DNA of 64,000 bases. It comes from JBBQWR01 sp038210495 (GTDB lineage: Bacteria; Planctomycetota; Planctomycetia; Pirellulales; DATAWG01). A model generated the notes under the pieces. The model did not search any database and was not told the origin of the DNA. It saw only the letters and a program-made list of their open reading frames with translations. The stretch is taken from NCBI GenBank assembly GCA_038210495.1, contig JBBQWR010000005.1, positions 62,001 to 126,000 on the forward strand, read 5' to 3'. The position numbers were made by a program, and so were the translations under genes. Each line of letters starts with the position of its first letter. The stretch's first letter is position 1. Positions 17,144 to 26,115 of this stretch are shown here, in pieces.

Positions 17144-19291
17144 CTACGACAGCTTGGGCGGTTTCCGGCCCGTTTTTCTTGCCCCGACCGAGTTGCTCGA
17201 CTTGGGCCGACGGAGCGGGGCACTCTTGAGCGCCGGCACGTCCAAGTGCACCAGGCGCTTAGCGCGCCTTCCCGGCGCCGAGCGCGTCGGACTGCCGTTA
17301 GCCACGGGGCTCGCCCCATTGGCCGACGAAGCGCGACGTTTAGGACCAGTCAAGCCGTTGTGGTGGGCCGCGTCCGAATGCCCATTGCCATTCGATCGGC
17401 CGTTGCCGCTGGCTTGGCCGTTGCCGCTGGCTTGGCCGTTGCCGGTGGCTCGGGCAGCGCCGTTGGCGCGACCGTTACCCGCGTGACCATTAAGATCGTG
17501 AGCTACGTCGACAATGACGATCTCGCCAGTCACTTTCTTAATCGATCCGCCACCGTGAGTCTCGATAACGGACGGCTCGGCATCGACCGATAAAGGGGCG
17601 GTCGTCGACGTTTCCGCCGCCGGCTGCTCTTTGAGCGCTTCCAATTTTCGCCGTCGTATCTGTCGTGGGCTGTCCGCCGGCACGATCGGCTTACCATTGC
17701 CGCTGAGCAAACGGCTGACCCCTTGCGACTCGATCGGCGCGGCCGGGGCCGCCTTATCCTCGGGAGCATACCGGAAGATCATCCCCTCGTAGTTCCGCAG
17801 AATAACCGCGTCGTCCGAGGCAGAGAGCATGTAGTTGGGCATGACGGGTATCTTGCCCGCGCCGTGCAGACCGTCGACCACATAGGTCGGCACGCCCAGG
17901 CCCGAGACATGGCCCCGCAGCCCTTCGATGATCTCGATCCCCTTCCACACCGACGTGCGGAAGTGCCCGGCGCCGGTCACGGGGTCGCAATGAAACAGAT
18001 AATACGGGCGAACTTTGATTCGCAGCAGGCCGCGAACCAGCTCCCGCATCGTCTCGACCGAGTCGTTGACCCCCTTCATCAACACCGCATGGTTATTGAC
18101 CGGCATGCCGGCATTCACCAGCGCCCGGCAGGCCCGAGTCGCTTCGGGCGTGATCTCCCGCGGATGATTGAAGTGGGTTTGAATCCAAATCTTGCCGGCG
18201 TCGGCCAACAGGTCAATCAGTTCCGAATCGTATAGTCGCTGCGGCAGCGTGACCGGCACTCTCGTTCCGATGCGCACCACATCGACGTGCTCGATCGCGG
18301 CCAGTTGGGTCACGAACCACCGCAGCTTGCCCATCGGCAGCGTGAGGGGATCTCCGCCGGAGACGATCACATCGCGGATGGCCGGCGTGTTGCGAACATA
18401 TTCGATCATTCGCTCTTCGTCGCGGCTGGGGGCATCCCAACCTTCGCGGTCCATGGTGACTCGTTTTCGCGTGCAGAATCGGCAATACATGCTGCACACG
18501 GGGGTCGTTATCAACAGGGCCCGATCCGGATAGCGATGCGTCACGCCGGGGACTGGCGAATCCTTGTCTTCCTCGAGCGGGTCGTCGAATTCGACTCCCG
18601 AGACATTCACGTCCTCGCGCGACGAGGGCACCGACTGCAAGCGAATCGGATCTTCTAAATCCTGCGTATCGATCAGCGAAAAGTAGTATGGCGGAATGGC
18701 CGTGCGGTATTTCGACTCCAAGCCCTCGAGAGCCTTGATTTCTTCCGGCGGCAAGGGCAACAGCTCAGCCAGTTGAGCCGTAGTGCGGACCGAGTGCTGA
18801 CGCTGCCAGCGCCAATCCTGCCACAGTTCGTCGGGCACATCGCGCCAAAACGGGTGCCGGATCCCGGCGGCGGGAATGACTGCGGGCGGTTGAATAGCGG
18901 CCGGACCGTCCCGTTCAGGAGCAGATGGCGCCGCCGCGACGGTTCGGAGAGTCGAAATCGGCTCGGCGGCCGAAGTCTTCTTCGCCGAGGCAAGTTTGGC
19001 CGAGAGGGTCTTGACGGCGATTTGCGACACGGCCAGCCGGGGCTGCGAAGTCCGCAGTTGAGAAATTCGATCGGCCGTCGTGGTTCGGGACGTTGGCGTG
19101 CGTCCCGTTTTACTCGGAGGTTCGGCGTCCAAATTCCCGGCGTCCTGCGATCGGCCGGTACTTGGAGGCTCTTCGGCTTCGCAGGCGACGCTTCCTGAGG
19201 TCGCGATGTGGGAAGCGAGGGAATGCGTGGCGACGGCTTGGGCGGAAGCGGTGTGTGACGCAGCGGCGAGTCCCGCGGTGTGTTCGTTCAT
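17144..19291 (-). CDS. KamA-family radical SAM aminomutase with long tails
   Basis: 715 residues, much longer than lysine 2,3-aminomutase (about 420) or EpmB (about 340). The core (about 144-520) has the KamA pattern: HPFWRDVPDELWQDWRWQ, the radical SAM cluster motif CSMYCRFC (Cys265, Cys269, Cys272), VIVSGGDPLTLP, GTRVPVTLPQRL, NNHAVLMKGVND and RPYYLFHCDPV. KamA moves the alpha-amino group of lysine to the beta carbon using PLP, SAM and a 4Fe-4S cluster. Residues 1-143 are Ala/Ser/Thr-rich and look disordered. The tail (about 545-715) is Gly/Asn/Ala-rich, with tandem NGQASGNGQASGNG repeats. AAGGAGG lies 14 nt before ATG. It heads a minus-strand group with two ATP-grasp ligases. Confidence 0.85.
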   Translation of the reverse strand: MNEHTAGLAAASHTASAQAVATHSLASHIATSGSVACEAEEPPSTGRSQDAGNLDAEPPSKTGRTPTSRTTTADRISQLRTSQPRLAVSQIAVKTLSAKLASAKKTSAAEPISTLRTVAAAPSAPERDGPAAIQPPAVIPAAGIRHPFWRDVPDELWQDWRWQRQHSVRTTAQLAELLPLPPEEIKALEGLESKYRTAIPPYYFSLIDTQDLEDPIRLQSVPSSREDVNVSGVEFDDPLEEDKDSPVPGVTHRYPDRALLITTPVCSMYCRFCTRKRVTMDREGWDAPSRDEERMIEYVRNTPAIRDVIVSGGDPLTLPMGKLRWFVTQLAAIEHVDVVRIGTRVPVTLPQRLYDSELIDLLADAGKIWIQTHFNHPREITPEATRACRALVNAGMPVNNHAVLMKGVNDSVETMRELVRGLLRIKVRPYYLFHCDPVTGAGHFRTSVWKGIEIIEGLRGHVSGLGVPTYVVDGLHGAGKIPVMPNYMLSASDDAVILRNYEGMIFRYAPEDKAAPAAPIESQGVSRLLSGNGKPIVPADSPRQIRRRKLEALKEQPAAETSTTAPLSVDAEPSVIETHGGGSIKKVTGEIVIVDVAHDLNGHAGNGRANGAARATGNGQASGNGQASGNGRSNGNGHSDAAHHNGLTGPKRRASSANGASPVANGSPTRSAPGRRAKRLVHLDVPALKSAPLRRPKSSNSVGARKTGRKPPKLS

Positions 19292-19552
19292 TTGAGCGGC
19301 CAGTGCCTCCTTGGATTAGACCGTTTTCCTCGACATTGCAATTCCGGTTAACGAGCGTTAGCCGGCCGTCGAAGGTGTACGAATACGTCCCGTGCGCGCT
19401 GTATACCAGCGCTCAAAAAAAACTACAAGTGGTTTTCGCCAAAAGTATCGAACTTAACGCTCGGCGACTTGAGTGGATTCGCATGAGGAGCGAAAAAGCT
19501 GGAAAGTATTAGGCGAAAAAAACCCGCCGCGAGCGGACGGGGCTATAGGGCG

Positions 19553-20905
19553 CTATTTGGTGCTTGGCAGCTTGGGGGCGGTGAACGACAGGCTTTCGAT
19601 GATCTGCGCGTCGAGCTCGGCGAATCGTTCCACGAGACCTGTTTCCATGGTGAATGTGGCGGCGATTCTTCGCCCTTGGTCGTCGGCGATCAGATAGTAA
19701 CGCCACTCGATTGGCAAATCTGATACCTTTCCCGACACGACCGCCTTTAAAACTTTGAGGCCGCTGGACGTCGTGGACGAAGACACGGAATCGAACGAGC
19801 CAAAGTGCTTGTCGAGCGCCTTCTGAATGTCCGCTTGAAAGTCCTCGGTTGTGGTCGGTTTGTCGGCCGGAGCATTGGTCAGCGGCGAAATATTGCACTG
19901 CGCGATCAATTCGCCGCGGTCGATCAGCCGCAACACGGTGACGCTCGGCTCGTCGCGCGTGATGTGCCACCGCCGGTCGTAAAGTACCTCATAGCTGCCT
20001 GACTGCGGTCTGAGCGAGAGCGGCGCCGCGGTCTTCGCCGTCTCCGGCAGGTGCTTAATCAACTCGTCCGGCAAATGCTCAGACTCATCGACGGATGCCA
20101 ACTCGATCGTCAATCGGGCCGTCACATCGACCGCCGGTGAGACATGGCCGGCCGACCTCCGCTCTTTAATACGCAACTGTATCGAAACGAGACGGTCCTC
20201 ATCGGTATCGAACGTGGCCTCACCCTCCAGGTCCATCTCGGTCGCGACCCCCGTGGCCGCGCCGGCGATCGAACCGGTGAGGTTGAACTTGGCGGCCGAG
20301 TCGGTGACTTCCTTCAGCACGCATTGCAAATCGTTGCGACTGATCACGTCGATGCCCAGCAGTTTGGCGAGCGGTTTGTCGCTGGGCTTCCAAGAACTAC
20401 CCACTTTAACTTCCCCCTCGGGAAGCAGGCAGTCGGCCATGAGCGTGTTGCCCGGGATGTCGACCAAGTCGAGTTCTTCCCGGGTTAGTGGGCCCGAAGC
20501 AGACGAAATTACAATTCCCGTCCCGGATTCTTCTGCCAACAGCAGGCGCCGATCCTCGCGAAGTTGCGGAATGATGGATTGCTTGGCGATTCGAAATTCG
20601 GCCTGGACGGCGGTGTAGAACCGGGCCGATCGGCGGTTGACCCGAGACGTGCAATCATCAAGGCGCATCTCATCATAGGCGAATTTGGCCGCCACGCGCA
20701 TCGGCAGCGTTTCGGGCTTGCCGTCGGCCGTGAGAGTCAGTTGGCCGTCGACTTCTAGGTTGATAGCCACCCGGGTAATATCGCCCTTATGGCACTCTGT
20801 TTGCAGTGTCAAGGGGTCATCTGCCAAAACCTGTGCTGCTCGGCAAAAAAGCAGTACCGCAAGCACGCAAGACAGTCGGTTTTGGTGAAAAGGGTGGTTT
20901 GGCAT
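19553..20905 (-). CDS. Secreted protein of unknown function (~450 aa)
   Basis: From ATG 20905 the product starts MPNHPFHQNRLSCVLAVLLFCRAAQVLADD, a good signal peptide with cleavage near LA-DD. The upstream frame is open to 21097, but that part reads like a shadow; GAGA lies 6 nt before this ATG. The mature protein has alternating strands typical of a beta-rich periplasmic protein (ITRVAINLEVDGQLTLTADG, EVKVGSSWKPSDKPL, KFNLTGSIAGAATGV, VSIQLRIKE) and a C-terminal alpha/beta part (DIQKALDKHFGSFDSV, EWRYYLIADDQGRRIAATFTM). It is typical of planctomycete secreted proteins whose roles are unknown. It is divergent from the sigma factor gene. Confidence 0.75.
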   Translation of the reverse strand: MPNHPFHQNRLSCVLAVLLFCRAAQVLADDPLTLQTECHKGDITRVAINLEVDGQLTLTADGKPETLPMRVAAKFAYDEMRLDDCTSRVNRRSARFYTAVQAEFRIAKQSIIPQLREDRRLLLAEESGTGIVISSASGPLTREELDLVDIPGNTLMADCLLPEGEVKVGSSWKPSDKPLAKLLGIDVISRNDLQCVLKEVTDSAAKFNLTGSIAGAATGVATEMDLEGEATFDTDEDRLVSIQLRIKERRSAGHVSPAVDVTARLTIELASVDESEHLPDELIKHLPETAKTAAPLSLRPQSGSYEVLYDRRWHITRDEPSVTVLRLIDRGELIAQCNISPLTNAPADKPTTTEDFQADIQKALDKHFGSFDSVSSSTTSSGLKVLKAVVSGKVSDLPIEWRYYLIADDQGRRIAATFTMETGLVERFAELDAQIIESLSFTAPKLPSTK

Positions 20906-21280
20906 GAACATCTCTGGCAATTTAGTGTCTTTAATCGCAGGAAGGCCGATGGGCGGAACTTTATCCGCCAAGCGGCTAAAACGCCAAGACCAGTCGGGGC
21001 GGCACAGGTGGGAGAAGGCAAGGGGCGGGGTAGGGCCATATGCGACAAAATTAGCAAAATGTCCATTTTTTGCGTAAGTTTTCTGGTTCAGCGGCAACTA
21101 ATAGATGCCGCCAAACTTTAACGGCTTGACCGGCACACAGCCAAACAGAATCTGAATTGTGACCATCTGGGAAGATTGTCATCAGGTCGGACCCAAAGTC
21201 GACAGCCGGGCGATTCGAAATCGCAGGGAACACCGGCTGTCGATGTAGAGAGGCCAGGAATCAGAGAGGCAAGGAATCAA
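20906..21280. other. Divergent intergenic region upstream of sigma factor
   Basis: 375 bp between two divergent genes, so it should hold both promoters. There is an AT-rich stretch (about 21045-21085) and a hairpin GCGGCA / TGCCGC at 21091-21111. A TTGACC at 21126 could be a -35 element for the sigma gene, but no convincing -10 follows at the right distance. No ORF is supported. Confidence 0.4.
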
Positions 21281-22951
21281 ATGCATACCGAATATCTTAG
21301 TCCCGTGATGCGGCAACTCCGAGATCAGCAGGTTCGTTTCGCGCCCCGTGAAAAGAAGCTCGAGCAAGTCAATCGAGCCGAAAAACTTTTGGCCGAAATG
21401 AGCTCCGACCGCTCGTATCCCTACGAGTATCTTTGCTACCGCATCACCGATTTCCGCCCGGAAGCAACGCCCAACGTAAAGCTCTCGGGCATCGATTCGA
21501 TCCACGATCTCCGGCTATTTGTCGAAGATCTGTCGGATGCCGCCAATGTCCGCGCCGAGACGGCTGGCGAGCAAGTCCTGACCGTCGAAGAACTCAGCAA
21601 GCTGTTCAACGTATCGACCAAGACGATCTCGCGGTGGCGGCAGCAGGGGCTAGTCAGTCGGCGGTTCGTGTTCGACGGCCGCAAGCGAGTCGGCTTTCTC
21701 CGCAGTTCCGTCGAACGGTTCGCTTCTCAAAATGAGGAGCGAGTTCGCCGCGGGGCTCAGTTTAGCCAACTCAGCGAAGGAGAGCGGCAAGAAATCATTG
21801 AAAGTGCGCGGCGCTTGGCCCAAGCCGGCGGTTGCCCCGCGGAAGTGACTCGCCGTTTGGCGAAGCGCTCCGGCCGTAGCGCCGAGACGATCCGCTACAC
21901 GCTGAAGCAATTCGACCAGGAACACCCCGACTTGGCCGTGTTTCCCGAGTCGACCGGTCCACTTTCCGACGAGAGCAAGAAGAAAATCTACCAGCAGTAT
22001 CGCCGCAGTGCATCCATCGATGCACTGGCCAAGCGATTTTGCCGGACAAAGACGAGCGTCTACCGAATCATCAACGAGATGCGGGCGAAGCGGATTTTGG
22101 AGTTGCCGCTGGACCTGATTCCCAATCCGGAATTCGCTCGGGCGGACGCTGCCGCGAAAATTCTGACCCCCATGCCGGAGCCTGAAACGCCTGTCAAGAA
22201 GGCGCGTCTGCCGGCGGGTCTGCCTCCCTATTTGGCGAGCCTCTATGAGGTTCCGCTACTTAATCGGGAGCAGGAAGGTCATCTATTCCGCAAGTTCAAC
22301 TTCCTCAAATATCGCGCCATCAAGCTTCGCGAAGGACTCGATCCCTCGCGAGCCAAGAGCAGCGCGATGGACGAAATCGAGAATTTGTACGACCAAGCCG
22401 TGGCGATAAAAAACCAAATCGTCCGGGCCAACTTGCGTCTGGTGGTCTCGATCGCCAAGCGGCACGTGGGACCGGCGGAGAACTTTTTCGAATTGGTCAG
22501 CGACGGCAATATGTCGCTGATCCGAGCCGTCGAGAAGTTCGACTATGCCCGGGGTAACAAGTTCAGCACGTACGCCAGTTGGGCGATCATGAAGAATTAT
22601 GCCCGCACGATTCCGGACGAGCATCGGCGGCGAGATCGCTTCCGAACGAGTCAGTTGGAAACTTTTTCGGCGACCGAAGATCGGCGATCGGACCAATACG
22701 AGCAGGAATCGGCGCAGGCCAATCGCCAGAGCCAGGTCGGGAAAATCCTCGAGCGGCTTGACGAGCGGGAGCAGAAGATTATCATTAGTCGCTTCGGTCT
22801 GAATCATTCGCAGGAACCGCTGACTTTGAAAGAAGTCGGCGAGGAAATGGGAGTGACGAAGGAGCGAATCCGGCAGATCGAAGCTCGCGCCCTGAGCAAG
22901 CTCCGCCAAGCCGCCCAGGAAGAGAAGATCGACATCCCAGGTCTGAACTAA
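21281..22951 (+). CDS. Sigma-70 family factor with three N-terminal HTH motifs
   Basis: 556 residues from ATG 21281 (AAGGAATCAA upstream). The C-terminal half has region 2 (about 375-447: IVRANLRLVVSIAKRHVG, FFELVSDGNMSLIRAVEKFDYARGNKFSTYASW) and region 4 (about 485-548: LTLKEVGEEMGVTKERIRQIEARALSKLR). Region 2.4 reads AIMKNYAR rather than the primary-sigma WIRQAITR. The N-terminal half is unusual: a MerR/BldC-like helix-turn-helix (99-140, LTVEELSKLFNVSTKTISRW ending in a wing with RKRVGFLRSSVERF), a second HTH (about 185-212, RRLAKRSGRSAETIRYTLKQ) and a third (about 236-268, ALAKRFCRTKTSVYRIINEM). This looks like a planctomycete-specific sigma factor whose extra domains could read promoter DNA directly. 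Confidence 0.88.
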   Translation: MHTEYLSPVMRQLRDQQVRFAPREKKLEQVNRAEKLLAEMSSDRSYPYEYLCYRITDFRPEATPNVKLSGIDSIHDLRLFVEDLSDAANVRAETAGEQVLTVEELSKLFNVSTKTISRWRQQGLVSRRFVFDGRKRVGFLRSSVERFASQNEERVRRGAQFSQLSEGERQEIIESARRLAQAGGCPAEVTRRLAKRSGRSAETIRYTLKQFDQEHPDLAVFPESTGPLSDESKKKIYQQYRRSASIDALAKRFCRTKTSVYRIINEMRAKRILELPLDLIPNPEFARADAAAKILTPMPEPETPVKKARLPAGLPPYLASLYEVPLLNREQEGHLFRKFNFLKYRAIKLREGLDPSRAKSSAMDEIENLYDQAVAIKNQIVRANLRLVVSIAKRHVGPAENFFELVSDGNMSLIRAVEKFDYARGNKFSTYASWAIMKNYARTIPDEHRRRDRFRTSQLETFSATEDRRSDQYEQESAQANRQSQVGKILERLDEREQKIIISRFGLNHSQEPLTLKEVGEEMGVTKERIRQIEARALSKLRQAAQEEKIDIPGLN

Positions 22952-23035
22952 AGGCGAGCGGGGGGATCGGCCCCTGTCCCCGAGGCTCAAGCCAAGTCGA
23001 ACCATTTAGGTCTAAAAATTGTCCCATTCACAGAG

Positions 23036-23058
23036 CGCCCCACTCCGGGGCGTTCTTT
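23036..23058 (+). terminator. Rho-independent terminator after sigma factor gene
   Basis: Stem CGCCCC / GGGGCG with loop ACTCC, followed by TTCTTTC, 85 nt past the sigma factor stop and before the tRNA cluster. The rest of the 368-bp gap to tRNA-Thr shows nothing else I can name; it should contain the tRNA promoter. Confidence 0.65.
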
Positions 23059-23319
23059 CATTGGCGCCCCCAGCCAGGGGATCTCATCGCGGCACAGCCG
23101 TTGGCGGGTCAAGCAGAGCAAGGTAACGCAGTCCTTTCCACTCAAAATCATTGCGCGATTTGGAGTCGGTAAAGTGGCGCCGCGGTCAGTCTGGCCGTGT
23201 CCTGCGTATTTCCGGGATTTGAAGTTGCTGGCCGCGAGGCTGGCAAATTTTGTTCCGCTCCATCTTGCGTCCCCGTCCGGTTTGGTTATATTTACTTGTT
23301 TTCACGGGAACCTTCGCAG

Positions 23320-23392
23320 GCTAGCGTAGCTCAATTGGCAGAGCAGCTGATTTGTAATCAGCAGGTTGTGGGTTCAACTCCCTCCGCTAGCT
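23320..23392 (+). tRNA. tRNA-Thr (anticodon TGT)
   Basis: 73 nt cloverleaf: acceptor GCTAGCG / CGCTAGC, D arm GCTC..GAGC, anticodon arm GCTGA-TTTGTAA-TCAGC (TGT, reads ACA), T loop TTCAACT, discriminator T. CCA is not encoded. First of four tRNA genes before tuf. Confidence 0.95.
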
Positions 23393-23449
23393 CGTCATTG
23401 AGTTTTTTGGTCTGATCTCAGAGCCTGATGAACGGGCGAGGCGGATACT

Positions 23450-23531
<82 letters not shown>

Positions 23532-23634
23532 CTTCAATTCATAAAATTGATGGCGACGCCGGAGAAGAACATATATGTAGCGGGAAGAATAACAATAGCG
23601 GTTCGAGGTCGGAGCGGCGGCGAAGGGATGTTTA

Positions 23635-23705
23635 GCGGGTGTAGCTCAATGGTAGAGCAATAGCCTTCCAAGCTGAAGACGAGGGTTCGATTCCCTTCAC
23701 CCGCT
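23635..23705 (+). tRNA. tRNA-Gly (anticodon TCC)
   Basis: 71 nt: acceptor GCGGGTG / CACCCGC, D arm GCTC..GAGC, anticodon loop CTTCCAA (TCC, reads GGA), T loop TTCGATT, discriminator T. Confidence 0.95.
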
Positions 23706-23711
23706 CACTAA

Positions 23712-23823
23712 GTAGGTCAGGCATCCTGCCTGACGGAGAACGTAGGTCAGGCAGCCTGACATGGTCGCGTAAAATTGGTTTGAGTAAGCAAAAAGGAATT
23801 GTCAGGCGAGATGCCTGACCTAC
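23712..23823. repeat. GTAGGTCAGGC inverted repeat element
   Basis: Between tRNA-Gly and tRNA-Thr: GTAGGTCAGGCATCCTGCCT (23712 on), a second direct copy GTAGGTCAGGCAGCCTGAC at 23742-23760, and at 23801-23823 the reverse complement of the first copy with two mismatches. Each copy is itself a small palindrome (GTCAGGC / GCCTGAC). The 112-bp unit with inverted ends looks like a MITE- or REP-pair inserted in the tRNA operon; no ORF is inside. Confidence 0.75.
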
Positions 23824-23834
23824 AAGGCTCCCTG

Positions 23835-23907
<73 letters not shown>

Positions 23908-24118
23908 CTTTCGTAAAACGAGCAGGGCGGTTGTGGGAAGTTCGAACAGTCCGGCGGTAATACAAAACACGATCGATCCGGTCGACCTCGCGCTTCGACC
24001 CCTGGTCGGTTTGCGACGGATCGGCTTAGCGCAAAAATAGTCGTTTATAGAGTTTGTTTGACCCAGGGCACGCGCCCCAATCCAGCCGGGCCCATTTGAC
24101 AAAAAGTAGGGAGCTAGA

Positions 24119-25318
24119 ATGGCCAAAGATAATTTCGCACGGACAAAACCTCACGTCAACGTGGGCACCATCGGCCACATCGACCACGGCAAGACCACCA
24201 CGACCGGAGCCCTGCTGGCCGTTCAGGCGGGCAAGGGCCTGGCCCACTTCAAGAGCTACGCCGACATCGCCAAGGGCGGCACGGTGCGCGACGAAACCAA
24301 AACCGTCACCATTGCCGTCAGCCACGTCGAGTACGAAACCGCCAAGCGTCATTATGCCCACATCGACTGCCCGGGCCACGCTGACTTTATCAAGAACATG
24401 ATCACCGGCGCCGCCCAGATGGACGGTGGCATCCTGGTCGTGTCGGCCGCCGACGGTCCGATGCCTCAAACGCGCGAGCATATCCTGCTCGCCCGCCAAG
24501 TCGGCGTGCCGGCCTTGGTCGTGTTCCTCAACAAGATCGACTTGGTCGACGATCCGGAATTGCTGGAACTGGTCGAACTCGAGCTCCGCGAGTTGCTCAC
24601 GCACCACGGCTTCCCGGGCGAGGAGATTCCGATCGTCCGCGGTTCATCGAAGGCCGCCTACAACAATCCGAAGGACCCCAAGACGATCAAGTGCATGGAA
24701 GATTTGCTCGACGCGGTAGATGCCTACATCCCCGAGCCGGTTCGCGAAATCGACAAGCCGTTCCTCATGGCGGTCGAAGACGTGTTCTCGATCGAAGGCC
24801 GCGGCACGGTCGCGACCGGGCGTATCGAGCGCGGGATCGTCAAGGTCGGCGACGAAGTCGAGCTGATCGGGCTCATGGAAAAGCCCCGCAAGCTCATCAT
24901 TACCGGCGTCGAAATGTTCAACAAGACGCTCGATCAAGGTCAAGCGGGCGACAACGTCGGCTGCCTGATCCGCGGCATCAGGCGCGAAGAAATCGAGCGT
25001 GGCCAAGTGTTGGCCAAGCCGGGTTCGATCACGCCGCATACCAAGTTCGAGGCCGAAGTCTACGTGCTGGCGAAGGAAGAAGGGGGCCGGCACACGCCGT
25101 TCTTCAGCGGCTACCGTCCGCAGTTCTACTTCCGCACGACCGACGTCACCGGGACCGCGAATTTGATCGGCGACGCCGAAATGTGCATGCCGGGCGACAA
25201 CGCTCGAATCAGCGTCGAACTGATGACGCCGATCGCCATGGACGACGGCGTGCGGTTCGCTATCCGCGAGGGTGGCCGCACCGTGGGTTCGGGCATCGTG
25301 ACGAAGATTTTGGCCTAA
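24119..25318 (+). CDS. tuf: Elongation factor Tu
   Basis: 399 residues, full-length EF-Tu, which delivers aminoacyl-tRNA to the ribosome as a GTP complex. Motifs intact: GHIDHGKTT (G1), DCPGHADF (G3), NKIDLVD (G4), and domain II/III markers such as [17 protein letters not shown] and the C-terminal [18 protein letters not shown] precedes ATG 24119. The gene follows Thr-Tyr-Gly-Thr tRNA genes and is followed by tRNA-Trp and secE, the same order as around E. coli tufB. No fusA adjoins it. Confidence 0.98.
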   Translation: MAKDNFARTKPHVNVGTIGHIDHGKTTTTGALLAVQAGKGLAHFKSYADIAKGGTVRDETKTVTIAVSHVEYETAKRHYAHIDCPGHADFIKNMITGAAQMDGGILVVSAADGPMPQTREHILLARQVGVPALVVFLNKIDLVDDPELLELVELELRELLTHHGFPGEEIPIVRGSSKAAYNNPKDPKTIKCMEDLLDAVDAYIPEPVREIDKPFLMAVEDVFSIEGRGTVATGRIERGIVKVGDEVELIGLMEKPRKLIITGVEMFNKTLDQGQAGDNVGCLIRGIRREEIERGQVLAKPGSITPHTKFEAEVYVLAKEEGGRHTPFFSGYRPQFYFRTTDVTGTANLIGDAEMCMPGDNARISVELMTPIAMDDGVRFAIREGGRTVGSGIVTKILA

Positions 25319-25377
25319 CGGTCAATGTTAATTGCCGGGGTGTTCGGGACCGCCGAGTTCTCGGGCTCGTCGGGTGC

Positions 25378-25409
25378 CCGGGGCTGGAGGCGCTTCGCCG
25401 AAGCCCCGG
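25378..25409 (+). terminator. Hairpin repeat after tuf
   Basis: Outer stem CCGGGGCT / AGCCCCGG with an inner GGCG-CTT-CGCC hairpin. An almost identical element follows rpoC at 39138-39169. There is no T-tract, so it may be a Rho-dependent or processing signal, or a dispersed palindrome settled after two strongly expressed genes. Confidence 0.5.
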
Positions 25410-25484
25410 AGGGTGATTGCCAAAGTGAAAAGGTGGGCCGTGCCCACCTTACAATCGCGTTGGAAATCGAGGCGGCGTGGCGAT

Positions 25485-25557
25485 AGGGGTGTAGCTCAAT
25501 TGGCAGAGCGCTGGTCTCCAAAACCAGAGGTTGCGAGTTCAATTCCCGCCGCCCCTG
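25485..25557 (+). tRNA. tRNA-Trp (anticodon CCA)
   Basis: 73 nt: acceptor AGGGGTG / CGCCCCT with one G-T pair, D arm GCTC..GAGC, anticodon arm CTGGT-CTCCAAA-ACCAG (CCA), T loop TTCAATT, discriminator G. It lies between tuf and secE, as in several bacterial phyla. Confidence 0.95.
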
Positions 25558-25640
25558 CTCGGGGGCTCTTGTGATTCAGGGTGAAAGGATTTCGCCCACG
25601 CAAGAGCTGGGTCGGTTTTAGGAACCGTTGGAAGGATTAC

Positions 25641-26084
25641 ATGGCGAAAGAAAAAAACGCCCCGGCCAGTATGATTTGGCGGGACCTTTTTCAGCCGGGA
25701 TTGTACAAGCGGACTCAGGGCAAATATGTCCGGCAGGCCACGTTCGCGGCGCTGGCCGTGGTCGTGCTGCTCGCCGCTTGGCGGTTTTCGGAAATATATA
25801 GCGAAAAGCCAAGCACGGCCTACGGCGGCGCGACGGTGATCGCCGTCGTGGGACTGTGGCTCAGCTTTCGATTGGTCAATCTGCCGAAATTCGCGGATTT
25901 TCTGATCGCCGTCGAAGCCGACATGGGCAAGGTCTCCTGGCCCACGCGAAAAGAACTGTTTCGCGGGTCGGTGGTCGTGATCTTCACGATCGTGTCACTT
26001 GGATTCATCCTGATCGGATACGACTTGTTTTGGCAGGGCGCGTTGAGTTTTATCGACCGCATGCTGGGCTGGTTTTCGGGCTAA
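25641..26084 (+). CDS. secE: Preprotein translocase subunit SecE
   Basis: 147 residues from ATG 25641 (GGAAGGA 5 nt upstream); the frame is open to 25581 but that start is less likely. Three hydrophobic segments are visible: FAALAVVVLLAAWRF (about 38-52), VIAVVGLWLSFRLV (about 66-80) and VVVIFTIVSLGFILIGYDLF (about 113-132). The conserved SecE signature lies before the last one (EADMGKVSWPTRKELFRGS). The first two hydrophobic segments are an N-terminal extension relative to minimal one-helix SecE, as in three-helix forms. SecE stabilises SecY in the Sec channel. Next to nusG, as usual. Confidence 0.95.
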   Translation: MAKEKNAPASMIWRDLFQPGLYKRTQGKYVRQATFAALAVVVLLAAWRFSEIYSEKPSTAYGGATVIAVVGLWLSFRLVNLPKFADFLIAVEADMGKVSWPTRKELFRGSVVVIFTIVSLGFILIGYDLFWQGALSFIDRMLGWFSG

Positions 26085-26115
26085 TTGCTAACCGTGGCCT
26101 TTTTGGAAATTTGTC

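Noticed and set aside
25378..25409. Classical rho-independent terminator after tuf
   Set aside because: Strong stem but no T-tract, so reported only as a hairpin repeat with low confidence.
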